A stretch of 64,000 nucleotides of DNA from Saprospiraceae bacterium (GCA_028280415.1 JANQLV010000023.1:124001-188000); one strand, 5' to 3'. Counted from the stretch's first letter, positions 16,822 to 26,140 are shown. Notes: a model not told the origin generated them from the sequence alone. A program made the numbers and translations.

Positions 16822-17988
16822 ATGAAATATTTTAACATACTATTCATTCTCGCATTTAGCATAAATACAGCAACCGCCGAAGGAATTGATTTTTTTCACG
16901 GCACCTGGGAGGAGGCACTTGAAGAGTCCAAAATCCAGGATAAACCCATTTTTGTAGATGCTTATACTACCTGGTGCGGGCCCTGTAAACGAATGGCTAA
17001 AACCGTTTTTACCAATGATGAAGTCGGTGAATTCTATAATGCCAATTTTATATGTATGAAAATTGATATGGAAAAGCCCGAGGGAAGAACATTCCAGCAA
17101 AAATACCCGGTAACTGCTTATCCGACCTTATACTATATTGATGGCAATGGTGAGACGATTCTTCAAACCAAAGGTGCCAAGACTACTGGCCAATTCATCG
17201 ATCTTGGACGAAAAGCACTTGGTTTTACTGATAAGAGCGGAATGTTTAAAGAAAAATACGAGGCAGGAGACCGCGATCCGGAATTGGTTTTCAATTATGT
17301 GAAAGCGCTCAATAAAGCAGGAAAACCCAGCCTGAAAGTCTCAAACGACTATCTAAAAACTCAGGATAATCTGAACACAGATTTTAACCTTCGTTTTATT
17401 TATGAAGCAACCATAGAAGCAGATTCCAGAATCTTCGACCTTTTGATAAAACATCGAAAAGCAATCGAAAAATTAATTTCAAAAGAAGCTGTAGAAAAGA
17501 AAATAAAGACTGCCTGTATCAAAACGTCAAAAAAAGCACTGGAGTTTGAGAGTAAGGATTTGCATGAAGAAGCAAAAGCTAAAATGAAAGCACATTGCCC
17601 CAAACATGCTGTAGCTTTTGCTAATGAAGCAGATATGAATTATTACCGGGCATTGGGAGATGCAAAAAATTATGTCAAGACTTGTAATAATTATGCTAAA
17701 AAGGTGGTAAAAAACGATGCTAAACAATTGCATTATCTTTCAAAGGATTTGATGAATTCTTTTAAATCAGACAAAGAGGCCATGAAGCTCGCCGAAAAGC
17801 TGGCAAAAAAAGCAGCTGAAAACGGAGGGCAATACGAGTATTATTTTACCTATGCTGAAGTACTAATGGCTAATGGTAAAAAAGAAAATGCACTCGCCGC
17901 AGCAAATAAATCGTTGCAATTGGCCGATGGTAAAAAGAATATAGAAAGAGCTATTCAGGGTTTAATCAAAAGAATAGAAGCAAGTTAA
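16822..17988 (+). CDS. Exported thioredoxin-fold protein with C-terminal helical domain (paralogue 1)
   Basis: This 388-residue protein has a Sec signal peptide (cleavage near residue 19), a thioredoxin domain at about 22-135 with active site WCGPC (Cys52, Cys55) and cis-Pro101 (AYPTLYYIDG), then about 250 residues of charged helices ending in TPR-like repeats. It should act as a periplasmic thiol:disulphide oxidoreductase; the long C-terminal part may recruit partners. The next gene, 49 nt downstream, is a paralogue of nearly the same length and layout, so the pair arose by tandem duplication. No membrane DsbD-like electron donor is seen close by. Confidence 0.9.
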   Translation: MKYFNILFILAFSINTATAEGIDFFHGTWEEALEESKIQDKPIFVDAYTTWCGPCKRMAKTVFTNDEVGEFYNANFICMKIDMEKPEGRTFQQKYPVTAYPTLYYIDGNGETILQTKGAKTTGQFIDLGRKALGFTDKSGMFKEKYEAGDRDPELVFNYVKALNKAGKPSLKVSNDYLKTQDNLNTDFNLRFIYEATIEADSRIFDLLIKHRKAIEKLISKEAVEKKIKTACIKTSKKALEFESKDLHEEAKAKMKAHCPKHAVAFANEADMNYYRALGDAKNYVKTCNNYAKKVVKNDAKQLHYLSKDLMNSFKSDKEAMKLAEKLAKKAAENGGQYEYYFTYAEVLMANGKKENALAAANKSLQLADGKKNIERAIQGLIKRIEAS

Positions 17989-18037
17989 CAATAGTGCATT
18001 TTAACTGCTTATACTGCTTCATAAAACTATCATATCA

Positions 18038-19222
18038 ATGAAAAAAGGATTCTTGCTAGTGGTTTTAGCCTTATGGGGACAATGTCTGCTCTTGGCTCAG
18101 GATGGTATCCACTTTCAAAACAGCAACTGGACAGCGGTACTCGATAAAGCAGCTACGGAGAACAAATTGATTTTTGTAGATGCTTTTACTACCTGGTGCG
18201 GACCCTGCAAGCAAATGGTCAAAGAAGTTTTTCCCAAAAAAGAGGTTGCTGATTTTTATAATAAATCTTTTATCAATTATACGATTGATATGGAAAAAGG
18301 GGAAGGTCCCCAATTGGCGCAAACCTATAAAGTTGCCTTATATCCGACCCTTTTATTCATTGCTTCAGATGGTTCCCTCGTACATCGGGCCGCAGGTTTT
18401 CACAATGCCGAGCAATTAATAGAATTAGGCAATGCTGCAATGGACCCGAGCCGACAGCTCTCTAAGATGGAAGAACGCTTCGATAAAGGAGATCGCGATC
18501 CTGATTTTCTAAAACAATATATAGAATTAAGAGCTGCTACCTTTGACGGGTCCCATGTTCCTGTAGCTGAAGCTTATATGGAGACGCAGAAAAACTGGAA
18601 CACTCCGGATAACAGAAGCTTTATTTTTAAATATATGGGCGGAATCGATTCGAAGCTATTCGAACATCTCGTTCAAAACAGAGCGGATTACATCCAGCAA
18701 TTCGGAGAAGATGCTATTAAAGAAAAAGTGAGAGAAATCGTATTCAGCGAGATTAGCAAACGCAGTACCGGAGATAATCTGCTTCCGATCTCCGAGGTAA
18801 AAGCATTGTATCAAAAAGCCTATCCCTCTAAAGCAGGGCAATTGGTTTCGGAATACAAAATGTCCTATTACAGAAGCCAGGGAGACCGCAAGAATTTTGC
18901 CAAGGCAGCAATTAAATATTATAAAAAATATCCCAGTAAAAATGCCATAGAACTCAATGAGATTGCCTGGACGTTTTATTCGGTTATCAATAAAAAGAAG
19001 TATTTGAAAAAAGCTTTGAAATGGGCACAAAAATCTACTCAAATTGAGCCGGCTTATTATAATCACGACACCCTTGCCGCATTATATTACAAGCTGGGCA
19101 AAAAAGAGAAAGCCATGTCCGCTGTTGAAAAAGCCATTGAATTAGCTAAAAAAGAAGGTTACAGCTCCGAAGCTTATGCTGCTACAAGTCAATTAATGCA
19201 GGATATCCGGAACATGAAATAA
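18038..19222 (+). CDS. Exported thioredoxin-fold protein with C-terminal helical domain (paralogue 2)
   Basis: The 394-residue product mirrors the preceding gene: Sec signal peptide ending near LLLAQDG, thioredoxin domain with WCGPC (Cys54, Cys57) and cis-Pro103 (LYPTLLFIASDG), then a helical and TPR-like C-terminal half containing the same GDRDP junction. It diverges clearly from its partner in the helical half, suggesting different partners. The 49-nt spacing and same direction suggest co-transcription. Both keep a full CxxC, so both should be redox-active in the periplasm. Confidence 0.9.
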   Translation: MKKGFLLVVLALWGQCLLLAQDGIHFQNSNWTAVLDKAATENKLIFVDAFTTWCGPCKQMVKEVFPKKEVADFYNKSFINYTIDMEKGEGPQLAQTYKVALYPTLLFIASDGSLVHRAAGFHNAEQLIELGNAAMDPSRQLSKMEERFDKGDRDPDFLKQYIELRAATFDGSHVPVAEAYMETQKNWNTPDNRSFIFKYMGGIDSKLFEHLVQNRADYIQQFGEDAIKEKVREIVFSEISKRSTGDNLLPISEVKALYQKAYPSKAGQLVSEYKMSYYRSQGDRKNFAKAAIKYYKKYPSKNAIELNEIAWTFYSVINKKKYLKKALKWAQKSTQIEPAYYNHDTLAALYYKLGKKEKAMSAVEKAIELAKKEGYSSEAYAATSQLMQDIRNMK

Positions 19223-19429
19223 GGATACTTCATCTAGAGTGTGTTTGGGAATGATTAATTTCGTTTACAAACAGGCTCCCTTGCTTGCCCTTCCAATACC
19301 GTATTGAGAAAAATACGAATAGTTTAAACCATTTTTTCCTGCACTTAGCCCACAATTTACTTCATTCAAGTCAAACAGGATGGTAAGATTGCCTGTATTT
19401 GCCTTTCTTGCCCTTTTAAAATAAATCGA

Positions 19430-20686
19430 ATGAAGTATACTATATTTACTTTTTTACTCTTGTTTCTCAATAGCTTATCCGCATTTACTCAGGATAGCTT
19501 ATTCATAGAAAAGCTAAAAGCCCAAGCCTACAATATTCAGCTGGATGAAGGTAAGCTCTCCGGAGCCGGCCTGGAGTTCTTAAAGAACATTGCTCAGGAA
19601 CATGCATTTTTTTTAATAGGCGAAAATCACGGTATTCGAGAAATCCCCCTTTTCACCGCAGCACTTTTCAATGCTTTTGAAAAACAGGGTTATCAGTATT
19701 TTGCGACAGAGACCGGACCAATTACCGCCCGGTTTTTACAATATAGCGCGACAAAAGACGACTGGCCAGATTCCTATGCATCCTTCCTGAAAAAATACCC
19801 CTGGAGTATTCCTTTTTATAATTTAGAAGAAGAGTGTGAGGTCCTAGATGCTGTTTTAAAAAATGAAAAAACCGGGCAAGATAAAATCTGGGGTTTGGAT
19901 CAGGAATTTGCCGGTGGGTTTCGCCTTAATTTTAAAATATTGGCAGACCAGGCTCAAGATGAAAATTCAAAATCAGTAGCTCAGGAATATTACAATAAAG
20001 CAATGCATGCCTTCGAAGAAAGTTTTATCAATAAAAATCCACAAAAATCTTTTTTACTTCAGGTACAGCCCGAAGATTTTGAAAAACTCAAAAGTGCTTT
20101 TGCGGGGCAAACTGACAATTTAGAACATATCCGGGAATTAGAAGAAACAACAAATATCTATAAGCTCTGGTATCAAAGAGAAGGTTTACAGTCAAACATA
20201 CTCCGGGCCGAAATGATGAAGCGGCATTTTCTTAAATACTATAATGAAGCTAAAAAAACAAACCCGAAACCCAAAGTCATTTTTAAATTCGGAGCAAATC
20301 ATATCTATCGGGGTGAGAATGGTCTGCATGTTTACGACATTGGAAATTTCATATCAGAATTTTCCAGTATAGAAGGTACTTCCTCTTTTCATCTTTATGT
20401 GCTTGGAAAAAAGGGGACCCAGAATGCCTATACCCCTTTTAGCAAAGACGAAACAGATAAGGTTAAAAGTTATGATGCAAAAAAATATCTGGATAAGGTA
20501 GACTTCCGTCCGGTGCTGGATGCCAGCATCGATGATAGCTGGACTATTTTTGATTTGCGCCCTTTGCGCAAAGCCTTATTTAACCGTAGCCTTAAAAAAA
20601 TCGAGCCCAGTCTGGAAAAAATAATATGGAGCTATGATGCGATTCTCGTGATTCCGGAGGTCCATGCAAGTACAAATATTGAATAA
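19430..20686 (+). CDS. Erythromycin esterase-like exported protein
   Basis: This 418-residue protein has an N-terminal signal peptide (cleaved after about residue 20) and then a GENHG motif at 64-68 followed by helices and a second His-containing strand FKFGANHIYRG near 290. This pattern matches the erythromycin-esterase/TIKI-like superfamily, where Glu65 and His67 correspond to catalytic residues of the GE.THG motif. True macrolide esterases are cytoplasmic; this protein is exported and its substrate is unknown, so I do not call antibiotic resistance. The LytTR regulator gene starts only 19 nt after its stop, so the two are very probably co-transcribed. Confidence 0.72.
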   Translation: MKYTIFTFLLLFLNSLSAFTQDSLFIEKLKAQAYNIQLDEGKLSGAGLEFLKNIAQEHAFFLIGENHGIREIPLFTAALFNAFEKQGYQYFATETGPITARFLQYSATKDDWPDSYASFLKKYPWSIPFYNLEEECEVLDAVLKNEKTGQDKIWGLDQEFAGGFRLNFKILADQAQDENSKSVAQEYYNKAMHAFEESFINKNPQKSFLLQVQPEDFEKLKSAFAGQTDNLEHIRELEETTNIYKLWYQREGLQSNILRAEMMKRHFLKYYNEAKKTNPKPKVIFKFGANHIYRGENGLHVYDIGNFISEFSSIEGTSSFHLYVLGKKGTQNAYTPFSKDETDKVKSYDAKKYLDKVDFRPVLDASIDDSWTIFDLRPLRKALFNRSLKKIEPSLEKIIWSYDAILVIPEVHASTNIE

Positions 20687-20705
20687 AGGTTGTGTAAATT
20701 AGAGG

Positions 20706-21764
20706 ATGGAAAATCGTTTGCGTTTTTGGATCAGATTTTTGCTGCCTTTATTCCTAGCTTTATTTTTAGGCATTCTCATTTTTATGATGGCTCAATTCAG
20801 AGAACCGCCGGGTATTGCCTGGTATGCCGCTGTATGGTTTATTGGCTCGGTATTTTTTATTTGGGAAGCCGGATGGTGGGTGAGCAAAAAATTAGATCAG
20901 CATATTCCCTGGCAAAAAGCAACTTTCAAAAGACTATCCATCCAATTACTCAGCACTAATTTAATCGGGATTTCCTTTTTTCTGATTTGTTTTCTTTTGC
21001 TCAACTATTACGAAAACAATTTTCAAAATAAAGATAATCCCTTAGGTCTTATACACATTCTCGTAGCTATTTCCGAGGCTTTTATTATTGTTCAGATTAT
21101 AAATAGTATTCAGATTAGCTATCAGCTTTTACAAGCCTGGCAAGGAGCGCAACTGGAAGCGGAACTTTACAAAAAGCAAAATATCATCAGTCGTTTGGAC
21201 AGCATACGTCAACAAATTGATCCAGAATTTTTTAATGACAGCCTTAAAGAGCTACAAGCGCTTTTGCAACAGTCTCCTGAAAGTGTTGGTCAGTTTCTTT
21301 CCGAATTGTCAAAAAATTATCAGGACCAGCAATCCCTTTTGGATGCTAATCTACTGCGCGTGCAAAAGGTTTTAGATGTCAAAGTAGAAAAAGAACCCGC
21401 ATTGGTCCATACTCCACCAGAAACCTACAAGTCTCGTTTTTTAGTAAGAACGGGAAATAAATTATTTCTAATTCCCGTAAATGAAATTGCAGTTATCTAC
21501 AAAGATGACATCAATTTATTGTTTACAAAAAGCGGAAAAAAGTATCCTGTTGATCATTCGCTGGAAGAGTTGAGCAAGCTATTGTCTCCAAAAAGATTCT
21601 TCCGGATTAACCGACAGACAATAATCAATCTGAACTATATCAGGGAGATGCGTTCGGAAAGCAATCAACTTCTTATTAGTCTAAATATTCCTTTTCCCGA
21701 AACTCTGGCCGTTAGTCAAAGAAGTATAAGTAATTTCAAAAAATGGCTGAATGAAGAAGCCTGA
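20706..21764 (+). CDS. Membrane-bound LytTR regulator with degenerate LytS-type helix
   Basis: This 352-residue protein has an unusual layout. Residues 1-140 contain four hydrophobic membrane segments (about 8-29, 37-55, 82-100, 112-136). Residues 155-225 resemble the dimerisation helix of LytS-type histidine kinases, but QQIDPEFFNDSL (169-180) has Glu174 where LytS proteins have the phospho-acceptor His of INPHFLFN, and the following SPESVGQFLSELSKNYQ matches the usual second helix. No ATPase domain or receiver follows. Residues 240-350 are a LytTR DNA-binding domain (RFFRINRQTIINLNYI at 297-312). It thus looks like a one-component, membrane-anchored transcription factor derived from a kinase. 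Its probable operon partner is the esterase-like protein. Confidence 0.85.
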   Translation: MENRLRFWIRFLLPLFLALFLGILIFMMAQFREPPGIAWYAAVWFIGSVFFIWEAGWWVSKKLDQHIPWQKATFKRLSIQLLSTNLIGISFFLICFLLLNYYENNFQNKDNPLGLIHILVAISEAFIIVQIINSIQISYQLLQAWQGAQLEAELYKKQNIISRLDSIRQQIDPEFFNDSLKELQALLQQSPESVGQFLSELSKNYQDQQSLLDANLLRVQKVLDVKVEKEPALVHTPPETYKSRFLVRTGNKLFLIPVNEIAVIYKDDINLLFTKSGKKYPVDHSLEELSKLLSPKRFFRINRQTIINLNYIREMRSESNQLLISLNIPFPETLAVSQRSISNFKKWLNEEA

Positions 21765-22118
21765 TTATCGAAAACTTCACGAATCTATTTTGTTATTAGA
21801 GTAAATCGTATAAAATTACCCTTTTTAGGGTATTCGAAAATAGAGGCACTGGCTCAATCCTTGCTGCGAATTACTTGTATAAATCCCCCTTTTAAAATCT
21901 GTTTAAAATTATTGGCTGGTCTGCAAAGACGGCTCTTTTGTTTATTCCGCAATAGTTAAAGCTGTTCCGAAATAAAAGAGCCTTGATTGGCCCTAAACCG
22001 CTTTTTCCAAACATAATAACCAAAACTTAGACAGGTTTTTAAGTAAGTATTATCCCTCTTACAATATACTCCTCACCCTCTGACTATTAGCCATTACTAT
22101 CTTACTTAAACACATATT
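21765..22118. other. Intergenic region with hairpins and a possible sigma-54 promoter
   Basis: This 354-nt gap follows the LytTR gene. It holds two inverted repeats: TACCCT/AGGGTA at 21817-21832 (6 bp) and GGCTCTTTT/AAAAGAGCC at 21931-21939 and 21974-21982 (9 bp), neither with a T tract. It also holds a sigma-54-like sequence at 21850-21865. The rest is plain leader DNA before the T9SS gene. Confidence 0.5.
21850..21865 (+). promoter_or_regulatory. Candidate sigma-54 (-24/-12) promoter
   Basis: TGGCTCAATCCTTGCT matches the TGGCAC-N5-TTGCA/T pattern at most positions and keeps the GG and GC dinucleotides exactly 10 nt apart. It lies about 250 nt upstream of the T9SS gene at 22119. It was picked out by eye, so it may be chance. 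Confidence 0.25.
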
Positions 22119-24311
22119 ATGAAAGTATCTTACTTTATTTTAACCAAATTCATCTTAGTCTTATCTCTGTTATGGTGTGGTCTCACACTAGATGCAGCTA
22201 CTTGTACTTTTACCAATGGTGCCGGGGACAACCTATGGAGCAATGCTGCAAACTGGGATACCGGCTTTGTCCCGGGAAGCGGTGACAATGCTGTTATCAG
22301 TTCAGTCAATGTAACTGTAGATATTAATATTACTGTCCAGGGTATTACTGTTAGCGGTACTGCTGTTCTGACTTTTAGTCATCCCGGTGTGGCCAATATT
22401 GATAACTTTACTATCAGTGGCGGGTCCATAAACAGTTCTAATAAAATTGTAATTAATAATAGTTTTATCTGGAGCGGTACTTCTTCTATTACTTCTTCAA
22501 GTGACTTTGAGCTTTCAGCCAGTTGCAGCGGCAATATTAGCGGAAGCGGTAACCGAAATCTTTATGCCAATCTACTAAATAATGGTACATGCACACATAG
22601 CGGTGGAAGTCTCCGTTTTCAAACCGGCGGCGGTATTGAAAATAACGGCACATTCACTTCCAATGGTGCTACCTTCATCATCAATACCGGAGGTAATGTA
22701 TTTTTAAATAAAGGCAATTTTGATAAAACCGATTCCGGTGAATTAAATTTCTTCGCAAATCTTAATCAGGAAGGAAACGGAAAAATTAATATTAACGCGG
22801 GAACGTTAAAATTCCTTTTGGGAAATAACAATACCGATAATACACAGATCAATATAGCCAGTGGTGCGAGCCTGAATATCAGTTCCGGGAGTTATACCCT
22901 AGGCGCTAATAGCTCTATTAATGGAGCCGGGAATATCGACTTTCTTGGAGGTACTTTCACTATAAGCGGAGCTTATAACCTCAGCGGAATGTTAGGAATT
23001 ACCGGCGGGACAATCAATTTCAATACGGTCGATCCGACATCCATTAATAACCTCTCCTTAAGCGGAGGTATCATGCAGGGAAGTAGTCAGATACAAATCA
23101 ATAACAACTTTAGCTGGAGCAATACATCTACTGTACAAATTTCGGACACTTTAAAGCTTTCCAATACTTGTTCAACTTTAATCTTCGGCGGCGGATCTAA
23201 AAACCTGTATTCACCAGTTATCAATGATGGGAATATCAGTCATACTGATGGGAGTTTACGGTTTCATCCGGGTAGCTTTTTCCAGAATAATGGAACGTAT
23301 AGCCTTAATGGTCCTACTGAAATTTTTGACGATGGTGGTGGAAGTTTTGATAATAATGGTCTGTTTGATCATCAAAAAAACGGCAGTTTCAGCTTTGGTC
23401 CCGATTTTAATAATAATAAAAGTGGTATCGTCAAAGGACAGGGAAATCTCAGTTTTGTCAACCTTAATAATCAAGGTGTTTTTTTGGCGGAAGTGACTTA
23501 TGGTACAATGCAATTAACCGGGACCTATGCAAATGGCGAGTCTTTAGATATCGAGTTTGATAATGCTGATCATGGTGCCATCGAAACTACTGGTGATATT
23601 TCGTTAAGCGGAACATTAAATATAAATATTTCCGGTTCCGTTCCCGTCGGTACTTATACCATTCTTTCCAGTACTTCTGGTTCTATTTCAGGTACTTTCG
23701 GAACATTGAATATCCCTGGTGACTTCTCAATCGAATACAATTCCAATACCGTAAATTTACTGGTTGGCTTGCTTCCGGTTGAATTGACAAAATTTGAATT
23801 AGAAAAACAAGCCAGAGATATTTTACTGAGCTGGCAAACAGCCACAGAATTTAACAGTGAAAAATTTGTAGTTGAACATAGTACTAATGGGATTAACTTT
23901 TACAGTATCGGAGAACTGGAGGCCGCAGGTTTTAGCCAGGAAGTAAAAGATTACCGGTTCATCCATCAAACTCCGGCAAACGGTAATAATTACTATCGAT
24001 TAAAACAAATCGATAAAGACGAAACTTTCGAATATTCCGATTTGAGAGCTGTTTCATTTTTCAATTTTGGTAAGGACCTTTCCGTATATCCGAATCCCAC
24101 GCATGGTCCGGTCGTTATCAAAAACCAAAGTGATAAATCTTTTAGTCTTAAGATAATAGATATCAGAGGAACGACGATTATGGTGAAACATGATTTAATG
24201 CCCGGAGCAACTTCCCTTGACCTGAGCCACCTCCCAAAAGCGATGTATACTTTAGAAATCTACGATGATGGTTATTTTTCTCATAAAGAGAGACTATTGA
24301 TCCTGGAATGA
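22119..24311 (+). CDS. T9SS type A sorting domain-containing surface protein with duplicated solenoid
   Basis: This 730-residue protein is exported through Sec (signal peptide at 1-26) and then through the type IX secretion system. Residues about 30-540 are a Gly/Asn/Ser-rich beta-solenoid-like region; two blocks of about 190 residues repeat each other (first with NRNLYANLLNNGTC.., second with SKNLYSPVINDGN..), so the gene has an internal duplication. Then comes a Fn3-like segment (LLSWQTATEFNSEKFVVEHS), and finally the T9SS sorting domain at about 655-730, with YPNPTHGP and the end motif LEIYDDGYFSHKERLLILE. It probably is attached to or released from the cell surface. No enzyme motif is seen. 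Confidence 0.9.
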   Translation: MKVSYFILTKFILVLSLLWCGLTLDAATCTFTNGAGDNLWSNAANWDTGFVPGSGDNAVISSVNVTVDINITVQGITVSGTAVLTFSHPGVANIDNFTISGGSINSSNKIVINNSFIWSGTSSITSSSDFELSASCSGNISGSGNRNLYANLLNNGTCTHSGGSLRFQTGGGIENNGTFTSNGATFIINTGGNVFLNKGNFDKTDSGELNFFANLNQEGNGKININAGTLKFLLGNNNTDNTQINIASGASLNISSGSYTLGANSSINGAGNIDFLGGTFTISGAYNLSGMLGITGGTINFNTVDPTSINNLSLSGGIMQGSSQIQINNNFSWSNTSTVQISDTLKLSNTCSTLIFGGGSKNLYSPVINDGNISHTDGSLRFHPGSFFQNNGTYSLNGPTEIFDDGGGSFDNNGLFDHQKNGSFSFGPDFNNNKSGIVKGQGNLSFVNLNNQGVFLAEVTYGTMQLTGTYANGESLDIEFDNADHGAIETTGDISLSGTLNINISGSVPVGTYTILSSTSGSISGTFGTLNIPGDFSIEYNSNTVNLLVGLLPVELTKFELEKQARDILLSWQTATEFNSEKFVVEHSTNGINFYSIGELEAAGFSQEVKDYRFIHQTPANGNNYYRLKQIDKDETFEYSDLRAVSFFNFGKDLSVYPNPTHGPVVIKNQSDKSFSLKIIDIRGTTIMVKHDLMPGATSLDLSHLPKAMYTLEIYDDGYFSHKERLLILE

Positions 24312-24380
24312 TCATAAGAGCGGTTTTCCTAAAATAGACTTAGACGAGAGCATAACTTTAAAAGGTTATCAGTCTAATTG

Positions 24381-24430
24381 GTTGGCAGTTTGCGATTGTT
24401 TGAAGCAATCCGTTAAACTGTCAACTTTTT
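24381..24430. terminator. Bidirectional hairpin between convergent genes
   Basis: An imperfect long stem (GTTGGCAGTTT at 24381-24391 with AAACTGTCAAC at 24415-24425, one wobble, plus an inner GATTG/CAATC pair) is followed by T5. It lies between the ends of the T9SS gene (+) and recJ (-), where a shared terminator is expected. Confidence 0.6.
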
Positions 24431-24436
24431 AGTTTT

Positions 24437-26140
24437 TCATCCAAGTGCTCCAAACTTGATATCCTTTATATTCAACTGCAAATTAGTCCGGCCATTCCAG
24501 TGGTTCTCCTGAATTGTATAGCAAATATGGAAAGCTTGTTCCTTAACTCCCGGAAAGTGTTCCGCCTGTTTAAATGCCATTGCCCTAATTCCGGCAGAAC
24601 CATTTTGTCGAAGCTGTAATCGCAGATGTTGCGTTTTTAGTACCTGAGCATAACCGGTATCTTCTACTCCAAAACTTACAAATACAGGGTTTCTATTTCC
24701 CGGCCCAAAGGGTGCAAAAGCTTTCAATTGTTGCCAAAAATTCGGAGTGATTTCTGAGAGGGGAAGTTGGGCAAAATAGTTTATCTCCGGTATAGCCGGA
24801 AGGGAAGTTATCCGGGGCTGGACCGCCGCTTCAAAAGCATCTCTAAAAGCATCTACTTTATCAATATCCATGGTCAACCCGGCGGCATATTGATGTCCCC
24901 CAAAACTATCCAACAGGTGCTTACAGGACTTAATAGCTTCGTAGATATCAAAGCCCTGGATTGAACGCGCCGAACCGACTGCCTTTCCATTCGACTTGGT
25001 CAGGATAATAGTTGGTTTGTAAAAACGCTCAACGATTCTGGATGCTGCAATCCCGATTACACCTTTATGCCATTGGGGATGGAAGAGTACAATACTTTTG
25101 TTATTTTTTGAGTCCGGTTGTCGCGCAATGATCGCAGTGGCTTCGGCTACAATCATTTGATCATAAGTTTTGCGCAATTCGTTCTTTTGCTGTAAAAGCC
25201 GGGCATAGTCTTGCGTAACGGATGAATCTTCGGAGAGTAATAAGCGAACGGCCTGACGGGCATCGGCAATCCTTCCGGCAGCATTGAGCATCGGCCCAAT
25301 ACCAAAAACGATGTCTTCTATTTTCAAATGTACCCGATTATCCAGAAGCTTGAGTAATGCCAAAAAGCCAGGTCGTGGCTGATCGTTTAATTTTTTTAAT
25401 CCGAAATAAGCCAGGACACGATTTTCACCGGTTATTGGTACGATATCCGAAGCGATACTTACAACGACTAAATCAAGAAAAGGTCTAAGTTCAGAAAGCA
25501 ACCAGCCATTTGCCGTTCCATAAGCCTGCGCCAGTTTAAAAGCAATACCGCAACCACTCAAATCCTTATAAGGGTATTCACAATCAGGTTGTTTGGGGTC
25601 GAGAATGGCTTGCGCCTCCGGAAGCTTTGCTCCGGGCAAATGATGATCACAAATTATAAAATCAATATTGCGTTGTCTGGCTTCACGCACTCGTTCAACG
25701 GCTTTTATACCGCAGTCAACGCTGATAATCAAAGTAATTCCATTTTGAGCAGCATAATCAATTCCTTGTTTAGAAACACCATAACCTTCTTTATAGCGAT
25801 CGGGAATATAATAATCTATATTGTTTGTAAAATGCCCCAGAAAGCTAAATAGCAAAGTAACCGAAGTAACACCGTCCACATCATAATCACCGTAAATCAG
25901 GATTCGTTCATCTTTTTCTATCGCCTCGTGAATACGTTCAACAGCTTCGGTCATCCCAAGCATTCGAAAAGGATCATATAAATGATCAAGGGAAGGATTA
26001 AGAAAACGTTCTGCTTCAGTTTTCGATTCGATTCCCTGGCGAAGCAAGAGGCGGGCGGGTATTGAATGAATGTTTAAAAGCTCCTGAAGCTCCGTGATTT
26101 TATCTTCCTCGGCGGGAATTGGCGTCCATCGTTTTTCCAT
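24437..26140 (-). CDS. recJ: Single-stranded-DNA-specific exonuclease RecJ
   Basis: The 567-residue product is a 5'-3' single-strand DNA exonuclease used in recombination and mismatch repair. The DHH domain motifs are present: YGDYDVDGVTS (motif I), ISVDCGIK, CDHHLPG (the DHH motif) and DIVPI. The DHHA1 domain has SFGGHQYAAGLT, and the C-terminal OB-fold is present (about 450-567). The frame extends 15 codons upstream to 26185, but the Met at 26140 (MEKRW) is the better start because the family begins with this KRW-type segment. It is the last gene of a long minus-strand stretch but is separated from the serine hydrolase gene by about 150 nt, so it may have its own promoter. Confidence 0.95.
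   Translation of the reverse strand: MEKRWTPIPAEEDKITELQELLNIHSIPARLLLRQGIESKTEAERFLNPSLDHLYDPFRMLGMTEAVERIHEAIEKDERILIYGDYDVDGVTSVTLLFSFLGHFTNNIDYYIPDRYKEGYGVSKQGIDYAAQNGITLIISVDCGIKAVERVREARQRNIDFIICDHHLPGAKLPEAQAILDPKQPDCEYPYKDLSGCGIAFKLAQAYGTANGWLLSELRPFLDLVVVSIASDIVPITGENRVLAYFGLKKLNDQPRPGFLALLKLLDNRVHLKIEDIVFGIGPMLNAAGRIADARQAVRLLLSEDSSVTQDYARLLQQKNELRKTYDQMIVAEATAIIARQPDSKNNKSIVLFHPQWHKGVIGIAASRIVERFYKPTIILTKSNGKAVGSARSIQGFDIYEAIKSCKHLLDSFGGHQYAAGLTMDIDKVDAFRDAFEAAVQPRITSLPAIPEINYFAQLPLSEITPNFWQQLKAFAPFGPGNRNPVFVSFGVEDTGYAQVLKTQHLRLQLRQNGSAGIRAMAFKQAEHFPGVKEQAFHICYTIQENHWNGRTNLQLNIKDIKFGALG

Noticed and set aside
19430-20686. Antibiotic-resistance (macrolide esterase) call for the esterase-like gene
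   Set aside because: The protein carries a signal peptide and only the general superfamily motif, so resistance cannot be supported.
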